Assembly: GCA_963726575.1 (NCBI GenBank)
Contig: CAVSCR010000001.1
Location: 49,712 to 113,711 of the forward strand
Length of the DNA: 64,000 nt
From: CAVSCR01 sp963726575
GTDB lineage: Bacteria > Actinomycetota > Actinomycetes > JAHEKZ01
Reading direction: 5' to 3'
Positions 53,742-63,915 of this stretch are shown here, in pieces. The number at the start of each line of letters is the position of its first letter. Position 1 is the stretch's first letter. The translations under genes and the position numbers were made by a program. A model generated the notes under the pieces. That model saw only the letters and a list, made by a program, of their open reading frames with translations, did no database searches and was not told where the DNA came from.

Positions 53742-54764
53742 GTGTCTCAGAAGGCATTCGTCACCGGCATCACCGGTCAGGACGGCTCCTACCTCGCTCA
53801 GCTGCTGTTGGGGAAGGGCTACGAGGTCCACGGGCTCACCCGGCGATCCGCCGTTCACGCGACCGCGCTGCCCCAGATCCCGCGCCACTCGGCCTCGGGC
53901 CGCGCCCGCCTCTTCCTCCACCAAGGAGACCTCACTGACGGCGCTGGGCTACGCGCCCTGATCCACGAGATCCAGCCGAACGAGGTCTACAACCTGGGCG
54001 CGCAGAGCAACGTCCGTGTCTCATTCGACCTGCCCGAGCAGACCGCAGAGGTAACTGGTGTCGGTGTCGGCCGTCTGCTCGAGGCATTGCGGGACGCAGA
54101 AGTGAACGCTCGCTTCTACCAGGCGTCCAGCTCGGAGATGTTCGGCGCAACGCCGCCGCCGCAGAGCGAACAGACGCCGTTCGCCCCGCGCTCCCCGTAC
54201 GGAGTTGCGAAGGTCCACGGGTACTGGTCCACCCGTAACTACCGGGACGCCTACGGGATGTTCGCCGTCAACGGGATCTTGTTCAATCACGAGTCTCCGC
54301 GTCGCGGCGAGGCCTACGTCACCCGAAAGATCACCCGCGCCGTCGCGCACATCGCGGCAGGCCTGCAGGACGAACTGCACCTGGGCAACCTCGACGCCAT
54401 TCGAGACTGGGGCTACGCCCCTGAGTACGTCGAGGCCATGTGGCGGATGCTCCAGACCGATGTGCCCGAGGACTACGTCATCGCGACCGGCACTTCCCAC
54501 AGCGTCCGCACCTTCGTGCAGTTCGCGTTTGCTCATGCCGGACTCGACTGGGAACGCTACGTCCGGTTCGACGAGCGCTACCTGCGGCCCAACGAGGTCG
54601 ACGCCGTCATCGGTGACGCGAGTAAGGCCGCCACGCAGCTGGGCTGGACGCCCACCGTGCTGGTCCCTGAGCTCGCGGCGATCATGGTCGACGCGGACTT
54701 GCGCCGGCTCGACGACGAACTCTCCGCCGAGCCCGGCCGGCGCGCCGCTCGCACCTCCGCCTGA
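53742..54764 (+). CDS. gmd: GDP-mannose 4,6-dehydratase
   Basis: A 340-residue short-chain dehydrogenase from GTG 53742, with GGAGGCGAGG upstream. The NADP loop is AFVTGITGQDGSYLAQLLL; active-site residues are in YQASSSEMFGATPPPQSE and SPYGVAKVHGYW, and NHESPRRGEAYVTRKITRA and GNLDAIRDWGYAPEYVEAMW confirm Gmd. It makes GDP-4-keto-6-deoxymannose, which Fcl (44785) turns into GDP-L-fucose. The frame is intact, in contrast to the genes around it. Confidence 0.95.
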   Translation: MSQKAFVTGITGQDGSYLAQLLLGKGYEVHGLTRRSAVHATALPQIPRHSASGRARLFLHQGDLTDGAGLRALIHEIQPNEVYNLGAQSNVRVSFDLPEQTAEVTGVGVGRLLEALRDAEVNARFYQASSSEMFGATPPPQSEQTPFAPRSPYGVAKVHGYWSTRNYRDAYGMFAVNGILFNHESPRRGEAYVTRKITRAVAHIAAGLQDELHLGNLDAIRDWGYAPEYVEAMWRMLQTDVPEDYVIATGTSHSVRTFVQFAFAHAGLDWERYVRFDERYLRPNEVDAVIGDASKAATQLGWTPTVLVPELAAIMVDADLRRLDDELSAEPGRRAARTSA

Positions 54765-54901
54765 CAGCGGACCTCGATCACGTGGGGCCGTCGCCGCGTC
54801 GCGGGCCCGAGCACCCCCATCAACAAGGCACGATTGTCGTGGCGCAGGCAGCCTCTGTCTGCCGATCAGCCAGCCACGCGCACTACCCCGAGGAGGCGAC
54901 G

Positions 54902-56756
54902 ATGGGTGAGCCGCGCTACGGCGCCCACAGCTCCTCGGGCGGCCGCGGCAGCGAGGAGCCGGGCGGCAAGCGCCGCTGGGGCCTGATCGTCGTCGGCGTG
55001 CTCCTGATGCTGCTGGCCCTCGCCGGGGCCTGGGTGGTGTTCCGCAGCTACCAGTCGGCCCAGGCGCTCAAGGCGGCCAAGTCCGACCTGTCGGCGATCC
55101 GCCCGGCCCTGACCTCAGGCGACCCCGCGCACGCCCAGGAGCTGCTGATCGCGGCGCAGACCGAGACCGAGACGGCCGACTCGGCCTCCCACGACCCGCT
55201 GGTCCGGCTCGCGGCCAAGCTCCCCGTGATCGGTCAGACGCCCCGCGCCCTCGGCGCCGTCGCGGCGGCCAGCAACGACCTCACCCACGGAGCGTTCGTC
55301 GACCTCGTGGCCGCCGGCGCCGCGCTCGACCCGGCGAAGCTGCGCAGCAGCGGCGACCAGATCAACCTCGACGCGTTCAGCGCGGCGATCCCCCACCTCG
55401 AGGCGGCCGTGACCGGCCTGCAGGCCGCCGATGCGCAGCTCCAGGCAGATCGACGTCTCCCAGGCGCCCGAACGTCGTGCAGAACGCGGTGGAGTCCCTG
55501 ACCACGCAGCTGGCCGACATCACCAGCACCACCACCACCACGCTCACGGCCTCCAAGCTCGCCGTCCCGATGCTCGGTGGCGACGGCCCGCGCAAGTACT
55601 TCCTGGCGATCCAGAGCAACAACGAGCTGCGCGGCACCGGCGGCCTGCTGGGCCAGTGGGGGATCATCGCCGTCGACAACGGGCGGGTGCGGCTGGTCAA
55701 GTTCGCACCGAACACGGCGCTCACCAGCCAGGTGTACCCCAAGCCGCCGCTGAACTTCGGGCCCGCAGTACGCCGCCCTCTACCAAGACCAGCCCGGCCT
55801 GTGGGCCAGCGCCAACCTGTCACCGCACTACCCGTACGCGGCCCAGCTGTGGCTGAAGATGTACGCCGACCGCACCGGGGAGAAGCTCGACGGGGTCATC
55901 ACCACCGACCCGGTCACCCTCTCCTACCTGCTCAAGGTCACCGGCCCCGTCGTGCTGCCCGACGGCCAGCACATCTCCGCCGACCAGGTCGTGCCCTACG
56001 TCGAGAACGGCGTCTACCGCGACTTCCCCACCAACGACGCCCGCCGCAAGGCGCGTGCTCGAGCAGGTGTCCAAGGCAGTCGCTGAAAGCGGTGCTGAGC
56101 GGCCAAGGCGATCCCGCTGGCTTGGTGCGAGCCCTGGCCACGGCCACCGGGGAGCGGCGGCTGCTGATCTACTCCGCCCACCCTGACGAGCAGAAGCTGC
56201 TCGACACCACCTCGGTGGCCGGCGCGATCCCGCAAGGCGGCGGCCCGGTGGCCGGCCTCTCGATCAACAACGGGGCCGGGAACAAGCTCGACTACTACCT
56301 GAACGCCGCCATGGACTACCAGGTGGTCGGCTGCGGCGCCGACGGCACCCGTCACACCCGGATCACGGTCACCGTCGACAACACCGTCCCCAACCAGGGC
56401 GCCGGCCTGCCGCCCGGAGGTGGTCCAGCGCCTCGACCTCGGCGGCGGGCCAGCCCAGCAGGCCAAGGGTCACGACGGCCAGCAGTTCGACTACCTGCAG
56501 GTCTACGCCGCCGACGGTGCCCGGCTGGTCAAGGCCAGCCAGGACGGGAAGCCGGCGCTGAGCCCGGTCGGGCAAGGAGCTCGGGCTGTCGGTCTGGCAG
56601 GTTCCCCTGACGATCGACGCCGGTGGCCAGATCGTGCTCACCTTCGACCTGGTCGAGCCGCCTTCGAGTCAGCCCGTGAGCACGTTCGCCACCCCCATGG
56701 TCAAGTCGGTGCCGATTACCGCCGATCCAGGTGAATGTCCCGTCGCAAAGGGATGA
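54902..56756 (+). pseudogene. DUF4012 membrane-anchored protein, module copy 2 (about five frameshifts)
   Basis: From ATG 54902 (GAGGAGG upstream) the layout equals copy 1: N-terminal helix (RRWGLIVVGVLLMLLALAGA), a helical region, then DGPRKYFLAIQSNNELRGTG, PGLWASANL-type and HYPYAAQLWLKMYADRTGEK, DPVTLSYLLKVTGPVVLPDG and NNGAGNKLDYYLNAAMDYQV. Frame changes lie near 55455, 55768, 56055, 56410 and 56572. Several look like one extra C in a CCG context (for example ccgCccgg, gggCccgc). The corrected protein is about 615 residues. Followed by the stalk protein, as in copy 1. Confidence 0.82.
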
Positions 56757-56820
56757 GTGTGTCGCGTCCTGCGCTACGCTCCCCGGGAGAGTCGTTTCAT
56801 GCCTGGATGGGGGTGCTCAG

Positions 56821-57419
56821 ATGAGGTCGATCCGCGCTTTGGCGCTCGCCGTCGCCGCGCTGCTGTTCGGCGTGGTGCCTCGCGACCCCGGCCTTCGCCA
56901 ACGGCCACCACCACCACCCGCACTACCCGCCGGTGTTCAACGGCATCTCGGCCTCCCCGCACGAGGTGTGCACCGGACAACAAGGTCACCTTCAAGGCCT
57001 GGACCTTCAAGTCCAACAAGTCCGTCAACTGGACGGACAAGGTCAGCGGCACGACCGTCGCCAGCGGCAACACCTCGTCGAACAACTCCGGCCGGGTCGT
57101 CCAGAAGATCCAGATGACGCTGGTGGGCGCTCACAAGGTCACGTTCAGCGGCCCCGGCAAGAACGTCAACACGCTGACCCTGTCGATCACGGTCACGGCC
57201 AACCGGTGCCACCACCACCACAAGACTCCGCCGCCGACCAGCAGCCCGGCTCCGTCGGTCGTGATCGGCGCAGGCAGCGACGGCTCGGGAGGCCTGGGCG
57301 CCTTGCTGCGCACCGGTGCCTACCTCGGCTCCGGCCTGGCCTTGCTGGTCGCTTTCGGTGCGGGCCTGCTGCTGCTGATCAGCGGCACGCGTCGGCGCCG
57401 TCAGCAGCAAACCACCTGA
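56821..57419 (+). pseudogene. Secreted stalk protein with C-terminal anchor, module copy 2 (two frameshifts)
   Basis: From ATG 56821 a signal peptide (MRSIRALALAVAALLFGVVP) starts a protein of about 200 residues; breaks near 56885 and 56975 hide a His-rich segment (NGHHHHPHY in the neighbouring frame) and the Cys before DNKVTFKAWTFKSNKSVNWT. The rest is intact: a beta-rich domain, a Pro/Ser linker with a second His cluster (RCHHHHKTPPPTSS), and the tail LRTGAYLGSGLALLVAFGAG followed by RRRRQ. The LLRTG just before the helix loosely resembles a sortase signal. Paralogue of 36214. Confidence 0.7.
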
Positions 57420-57420
57420 C

Positions 57421-57732
57421 CTACGCCGTCACGACCTCCACGAGGTCGGCCGCCAACAGGTCGCTCAGCAGCCGGACCACGTCCCGCCGGATCACTGCCT
57501 CGTCCGCGTCGTACTGCGGTGCCACCGCCAGGGCGATCTGCTCGGCACTCGCGCCATCGCTCCCGCTCGCCAGGATCTCCTGCCATACGGCGGTGCCCTC
57601 CGCCGGCAGCCCGAGCCGGCGCGCGCTGGGCAGGTGCAGGAGCACCGTCACGTCGCCATCTCGTACGTGGGCGACCCATTCGGGCCTCCGCACGCGCGTG
57701 CTGGCCGTAACCTGCTCCACGGTCTCGCTCAT
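57421..57732 (-). CDS. PqqD-like protein (module copy 2)
   Basis: A 103-residue PqqD-fold protein with the same core as copy 1: VTVLLHLPSARRLGLPAEGT, AVWQEILASG and a C-terminal helix VVRLLSDLLAADLVEVV. It lies between the stalk-protein gene (stops one base apart) and the divergent Wzz/BY-kinase gene, the same relative orientation to the kinase as copy 1. No radical-SAM partner is visible. The frame is intact. Confidence 0.83.
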   Translation of the reverse strand: MSETVEQVTASTRVRRPEWVAHVRDGDVTVLLHLPSARRLGLPAEGTAVWQEILASGSDGASAEQIALAVAPQYDADEAVIRRDVVRLLSDLLAADLVEVVTA

Positions 57733-57871
57733 GGGTCGGGAGCCTAGGACTTCGGCCTCGCCACGCCGACCCGTGATGCGCTGAGGTTTGGTGTGGCTCA
57801 GGGGTTTCGTGTGACGATTGGCGTGCCGATGCTGTCTCTCGAGGCGTTGACTGGCGACTGAAGGGCTGCAC

Positions 57872-59655
57872 GTGGACCTGCGCGACTACCTGAACGTGCT
57901 GCGCGCCCGCTGGAAGCTGGTGCTGTTCTGCACGATTCTCGGCGTCGCCGCGGCCACCGGGGCCAGCATGCTGGTCACCCCCCAGTACCAGTCCACCACC
58001 AAGCTGTTCGTCTCCGCCGCCGACGCGCCAGCAAGGCGACGTCGGCACGGCCTACACGGGCAGCCTCTACACCCAGCAGCTGGTCAAGTCGCTGCTCGAC
58101 GTCGTCACCGGCCGGACGTCACCCAAGCGGTGTCGCAGCCTGAACGGCTCGCTCAGCGCCGAGCAGGTGTCGACCCACCTCAGCGCGAGCAACCCGATCG
58201 ACACCTCGTTGATCGAGATCACCGCCACCGACCCCGATCCGGTGCGTCGCCCAGCAGATGGCGACGGCTGCGGCGGCCAAGTTCACCGAGGTCGCCGTCA
58301 CGTGGACCCTGCCCAACGCCCAGGCGCCCACCCGATCGTCAGCGTGAAGACCGTCGAGCCGGCCTCGCTGCCCACGTCCCCGGTGACGCCCGCGGCTGAA
58401 GCTGAACATCGCCCTCGGCCTGCTGGTCGGCCTGATGATCGGCATCGGCGCGGCGGTGCTGCTGGAGACCCTCGACACCCGCCTGAAGACGTTGGACGAC
58501 CTGGACCGGGTCTCCGACATCCCCGTGCTCGCCGTGATCGGGTTCGACTCCTCGGCGAACAAGAAGCCGCTCATCACGTCGCTGCCGCGGCACAGCCCGC
58601 GCGGTGAGGCCTTCCGGCAGCTGCGCACGAATCTGCAGTTCGTGGACGTCGACAACCCGCCGCACTCGATCGTGGTCACCTCGGCGATTCCCAGCGAGGG
58701 CAAGTCGACCACCGCGGTGAACCTGGCGATCTCGATCACCCAGGCCGGCCACCAGGTGTTCCTCATCGAGGGCGACCTGCGCCGCCCCAAGGTCGCCGAC
58801 TACATGGGGCTGGTCGAGGGCGCCGGCCTGACCGACGTGCTCGTGGGCCGCGCGGCCGTCGAGCAGGTGCTGCAGCCCTGGGGACCTGGGGGCAACCTCT
58901 GGGTGCTGCCGGCCGGAACGCTGCCGCCGAACCCGGCCGAGCTCGTGGGTTCCCAGGCCATGGCCGACCTGGTGCACGACCTCGAGCGGCGCGCCTTCGT
59001 GATCATCGACGCGCCCCCGCTGCTTCCGGTGACCGACGCCGCGATCCTGAGCCGGATGTGCGGCGGCGCCATCATCGTGGTCGGTGCGAAACACACCAGG
59101 CGCGACCAGCTGCGGGGCGCCGTCGAGAACATCGGCGCCGTGGGCGGCCACGTCCTGGGCATCGTGTTCAACCGCGCCCCGACCAAGGGTCCCGGCGCGT
59201 ACCGCTACGGATACGGCTACTCCTACGGCTACAAGGCCAAGAAGGGCAGCGACTCCCTGCCGACTGCTCCGTTGACCCCGGCTGCCGGAATGACCCGCGC
59301 GATCCCGGCTCTGCCCCCGGCACCGGCGCCGCCGCCGCCGGCGCAACCCACGACGGGCACGCAGGACTTCCAGCCGCCGCCCGTCAACGGAGCCCACTCG
59401 CAGGCGCAGCCCGTCAACGGAACTCCAGCCCAGCACGCGGTACCGGTGAACGGCGAAGTCGTGCAGCAGCCCGTACCGCAGCCCGTGCCGCCTCGGACGA
59501 CTTCTGGCCCAGTGCGAGCCGCTGCGATCGACGTGTTGCCCACCGCGGACTCCGCGAGCGCGCTCACCGCGCCGTTGGCCTCGCTGCCGCGGCTGCCGGA
59601 GTACCGGCCGGAGTCGAACGGCTCCAACGGTTCCAGCGCCGCAGCCGACACCTGA
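57872..59655 (+). pseudogene. Wzz-type co-polymerase fused to BY-kinase, module copy 2 (several frameshifts)
   Basis: GTG 57872 starts LRDYLNVLRARWKLVLFCTI, parallel to copy 1. Between about 58025 and 58400 there are at least five frame changes; from about 58400 the kinase part is intact: Walker A SAIPSEGKSTTAVNLAI, Walker A' FLIEGDLRRPKVADYMGL and Walker B FVIIDAPPLLPVTDAA. The C-terminal Tyr cluster RYGYGYSYGYKAKK is richer than in copy 1, and about 130 Pro/Ala/Asn-rich residues (repeats of QPVNG) follow. The first break fits loss of one G from a run (SKGDVGTAYTGS expected). Confidence 0.85.
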
Positions 59656-59759
59656 GGTTCACCCCCCGTCGGTTGTCCGGCAGGTGACCCACCGGTAGAA
59701 AGGGGCTGCCCCCTTCGCGGTCCGATCGGTCTGCGGGCGCAGTTGCTCTGGAGGAAGTC

Positions 59760-62123
59760 GTGCCCCAGCCCTTCGGCGGTGTGGTCAACGTCGACATCCG
59801 TGACTCGGTGCCGGACTGGTCCCCGTTCGAGCCGCCGAAGGCTCCTGACGGTGCGCCCAACGTGCTCTACATCGTGCTCGACGACGTCGGCTTCTCGGCC
59901 CTGAGCTGCTACGGCGGACCGGTCGAGACGCCCGAACATCGACCGCGTGGTGGCCAACGGCCTGCGCTACACGCAGTGGCACACCACGGCGCTTGTGCTC
60001 GCCCGACCCGGTCGTGCCTGCTGACCGGTCGCAACCACACCCGCAACTCCATGGCCTGCATCACCGAGGCGGCGGTCGGCTTCCCGAACGCCAGCGGCTC
60101 GATCCCGCCGGAGAACGGGATGCTCGCCGAGATCCTGGCCGAGCGCGGCTGGAACACCTACATGGTCGGCAAGTGGCACCTGTGCCCCGAGGCCGAGGTC
60201 AACGTCGCGGCCACCCGGCGGAGCTGGCCGCTCGGGCGCGGGTTCGAGCGCTACTACGGCTTCCTCGGCGCGGAGACCAACCAGTGGTACCCGGACCTGG
60301 TGTACGACAACCACCCGGTGGACCAGCCCAAGAGCCCCGAGGACGGCTACCACTTCACCGACGACATCACCGACAAGGCGCTGGAGTTCATCAAGGACGC
60401 CAAGGTGATCGCCCCGGACAAGCCGTTCTTCCTCTACTACGCGCCGGGCGCGGCACATGCACCGCACCAGGTGCCGAAGGACGTGGATCGAGAAGTTCGC
60501 CGGCCGCTTCGACCTGGGCTACGAGGCGATCCGCGAGCAGATCCTGGCCCGTCAGAAGGAGCTGGGCATCGTCCCGGCCGACACGGAGCTGCCGCCGATC
60601 AACCCGATCGGCACGCCACAGACGCGCACCGGTCCAGACGGGAAGTCGTTCCCGCTGCTGGACGTCACCCGCCCCTGGGACACCCTCTCGGCCGACGAGC
60701 AGCGCCTGTTCGCGCGGATGGCCGAGGTGTACGCGGGCTTCCTGGCCCACGCCGACCACCACATCGGCCGGCTGCTGGACTACCTGGAGGAGACCGACCA
60801 GCTCGACAACACCCTGGTGATCGTCGTGTCGGACAACGGCGCGTCCGGCGAGGGCGGCCCGAACGGGTCGGTCAACGAGAACAAGCTCACCAACGGGATC
60901 CCGGACGACCTGGCGGAGAACCTGGCGAAGCTCGACGAGCTGGGCGGGCCGAACACCTACAACCACTACCCCAACGGGTGGGCGATGGCGTTCAACACCC
61001 CGTTCAAGATGTGGAAGCGCTACGAGTTCAACGGCGGCACGTCCGACCCGTGCATCATCGCCTGGCCCAAGGGGATGAAGGCTCGTGGCGAGATCCGCGG
61101 CCAGTACCACCACGCCGTCGACCTCGTGCCCACGATCCTCGACGTTCTCGACGTGGAAGCCGCCGGCCGACGATCAGGGGCCACGTGCAGTCCCACTTCG
61201 ACGGCGTCAGCATGCGCTCCAGCTTCGACAGCGCGGACGAGCCGACGACGCGCTCGACGCAGTTCTACTCGATGCTCGGGTCGCGCGGCATCTGGCACGA
61301 CGGCTGGAAGGCGATCACCAACCACCCGACGATCAGCGGGTGGAGCAACTTCGGCGACGACGAGTGGGAGCTCTACCACACCGACGTCGACCGCTCGGAG
61401 TGCCACAACCTGGCCGAGCAGGAGCCCGGCCGGCTGCGCGACCTGATCAACCTCTGGTACGCCGAGGCCGGCGCGAACCAGGCGTTCCCGTTGGACGACC
61501 GCAGCGCGATCGAGATCTTGACCACGCCTCGCCCGGTGATGTCGCCGCCGCGCAACCGCTACGTCTACTACCCCGGGGTCGCGGAGGTTCCGGAGTCGCA
61601 GGCGGTCAACATCCGCAACCGGTCGTTCGTCATCGGCGCACTCGTCGACCTGCCCGCGCCGGGTGCGCAAGGCGTGATCTTCGCGCACGGCGCCCGGTTC
61701 GGCGGCCACGCCCTCTACGTCAAGGACAACCGGCTGCACTACGTCTACAGCTTCGTCGGCAGCCTGGAGCAGATGGTCGTGGCCACCGAGGACCTGCCCA
61801 CGGGGGAGAACCTGATCCTGTCGGCGTCCTTCGACAAGGACGGCGAGGACGCACCCGGCACGGCGACCGGGATCCTGTCGCTCTACCACGGTGAGAAGAA
61901 GGTCGGCGAGGGACGGATCAAGACCCAGCCCGGCAAGTTCTCGATCGCCGGTGAGGGGCTGTGCGTCGGACGTGACGGCGGCGAGCCGGTCACCGACGAC
62001 TACCCGGGCAGCATGCCGTGGCCGTTCACCGGCGGCACCATCAACCGGGTCGCCGTCGACGTCAGCGGTGAGCCCTACGTCGACCTGGAGCGCGAAGCCG
62101 TCGCGATGATGTCGCGGGAGTAG
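59760..62123 (+). pseudogene. Arylsulfatase (type I sulfatase; several frameshifts)
   Basis: GTG 59760 begins a sulfatase of about 785 residues. Metal-binding DD is in VLYIVLDDVGFSALSCYGG. The formylglycine motif CSPTRSCLLTGR appears only after removing three apparent insertions at about 59938-60002 (CCCGAAC, CTTGTG, CGCCCG), which together restore the frame. MVGKWHLCPEAEVN, the second metal site VIVVSDNGASGEGG and GWKAITNHPTISGW follow, with more shifts near 60487 and 61170. The last 200 residues form a beta-rich domain. No signal peptide is evident. It follows the kinase gene in the cluster and may act on sulfated sugars or esters. Confidence 0.85.
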
Positions 62124-62134
62124 CCTCGCGGCTG

Positions 62135-62818
62135 ATGTCCGACGCCCCGAAGGTCGTAGCCCAGGAGTTGCGCACGCCACGCGCGGCCGCTGTGGCCGGC
62201 ATCGCGTTCGCCCTGATCCTCGGCACGGTTCTCGTGCTCATCCGATCGGCGCTGCCGGGAGCACACCCCAGCGAATGGTTCAGCGAGGCGTCGCACCGCC
62301 GGACCTTGGCCTTGGCCGTCAATCTCATCCCGTTCGCGGGCATCGCCTTCCTGTGGTTCATCGGGGTCATCCGGTCACGCCTGGGCGAGCGCGAGGACAA
62401 GCTCTTCGCGACGGTGTTCCTGGGCTCGGGTCTGCTGTTCGTGGCCATGCTGTTCACCGCGACGGCGATCACCGGTGCTGCTCTGTTGCTGTTCAACGCG
62501 GGCTCGCCGGTGTCCAACGACCACCTGCTCCTGGCAGATGCGATCTCGAGGGTGCTGCTCGGCACGCTCGCCGTGCGCATGGCCGCCGTGTTCACCCTGG
62601 TGGTGACCAACCTGGGTCGACGCACGAAGATCATCCCGACCTGGCTCGTGGTCATCGGCTACGCCGTGGGGCTGGTCCTGCTGCTCGTGCCCACCACCCA
62701 GCCCTTGGTGGCCATGCTCTTCCCGGCCTGGGTGCTCGTCTTCAGCCTGCACATCCTGGTGGTGTCGTTCGGCAGCCCCGACGCCGCAGCGACCGGGGGC
62801 TCACCGTCCCTCGGCTGA
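62135..62818 (+). CDS. Multi-pass membrane protein of unknown function
   Basis: A 227-residue protein starting at ATG 62135, with about six hydrophobic segments (AGIAFALILGTVLVLIRSAL, LIPFAGIAFLWFIGVI, LFVAMLFTATAITGAALLLF, MAAVFTLVVTNLG, then two more) and a short polar end. I recognise no family. It lies 11 bases after the sulfatase, and its stop directly abuts the convergent Cys-rich gene's stop. Confidence 0.75.
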   Translation: MSDAPKVVAQELRTPRAAAVAGIAFALILGTVLVLIRSALPGAHPSEWFSEASHRRTLALAVNLIPFAGIAFLWFIGVIRSRLGEREDKLFATVFLGSGLLFVAMLFTATAITGAALLLFNAGSPVSNDHLLLADAISRVLLGTLAVRMAAVFTLVVTNLGRRTKIIPTWLVVIGYAVGLVLLLVPTTQPLVAMLFPAWVLVFSLHILVVSFGSPDAAATGGSPSLG

Positions 62819-63915
62819 TCAGGTGCAGGTTCCGGTAGCGGTACCTGACGCACCGTTGCACTTGTTGCTGGTGCAGTCGCCGTTGGCCCAGCAGGCTGCG
62901 CCGCTGCCACCCTTGGTGCAGGCGCCGGCGTTGCAGGTACCAGACGTGCAGTCGGAGCCGCTCGCGCAGGTGGTGGTGTTCCCACCCTTGGCACAGACGC
63001 CGCTCACGCAATGCGCCGAGAAGCAGTCGGTGTTGGCGGCGCACGTCCCGCTGGTGTGGGTCTTCTGACACGTCGTGCCGTTGCAGATGTTCGTGTAGCA
63101 GTCGCTGTTCACCGCGCACGTGCCGTTGAAGCTGCGCTTGTTGCAGGTCTTGGTCGCTCGCGTTGCACGAGGCGGTGGTGCAGTCCGCGTTCGTGTTGCA
63201 CGTACCGCCAGCGTTGGCCTTCTGGCAGACGCCGCCGCTGCACGTTGCCGGTGTAGCAGTCGACGTTCGCCCCGCAGGTGCCGTTGAAGCTGCGCTTGGC
63301 GCACGTCTTGGGGTTCCCGGTGCACGAGGCGCTCGTGCAGTCGCCGTTGGCTGCGCAGGTGCCGCCCGCGTTGACCTTCTGGCAGGTACCTCCCGAGCAC
63401 CAGCCGGTGACGCAGTCGCGGTCCAGGTGGCAGGCACTCGGCACGCTGACGGTCTTGCACGTCTTGGGGGTACCAGTGCAAGAGCCGCTCGAGCAGTCGG
63501 CGTTGGCGGCGCAGTTCGAGCCGGAGCCGGGGTAGTTCTTGACGCAGACCGAGCCTCCGGCCGAGCCGGTGGCGACGCAGGTGGCGGGGATCGCCGCGCA
63601 GTCGGCGTTGGTAGCGCACTGGCCGTAGAGGCTGCTCGGCGCGCACGTGTGGTTGGACAGGCAGATGCCCGACCCGCACTGGGCGCCAGACGTGCAAGCG
63701 TCGCCGGGGTTGCCGATGCCGCTGGCGGAGGCCGCCGGGGCCATGACGGTCTGCAGCACGGGGGCGGCCCAGACGGCGGTGCCCGCCACGGCGCCTCGGG
63801 TGAGCAGTTGGCGTCGGGTCAGGGGCTGGCGCGGTTCCGGCGGCGGCTGGCGCGCTGGGGCCGGGCGTGACGACTCGGCGGCGCGGCGCGCCATCCGGTC
63901 CAGCCACCCAGCCAT
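62819..63915 (-). pseudogene. Tat-exported Cys-rich repeat protein, module copy 2 (two or more frameshifts)
   Basis: From ATG 63915 (GGAGC upstream): MAGWLDRMARRAAESSR, a Pro-rich stretch, the Tat signal PLTRRQLLTRGAVAGTAVWA and a cleavage site after ASA. The mature part is about ten repeats of roughly 22-25 residues, G-x-C-x4-DC-x4-C-x(3-6)-C, for example GGTCAANGDCTSASCTG and SGTCAANTDCFSAHCVSG. Breaks near 63245 and 63150 interrupt the middle repeats; the last frame ends SNKCNGASGTATGTC at 62819. Corrected length about 365 with roughly 45 Cys. The same MxxW(I/L)DRxARRAA start as copy 1 shows common ancestry. Confidence 0.78.

Noticed and set aside
602..62123. Sulfotransferase and arylsulfatase as one sulfation system
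   Set aside because: They lie about 58 kb apart in unrelated neighbourhoods; nothing links them beyond sulfate chemistry.
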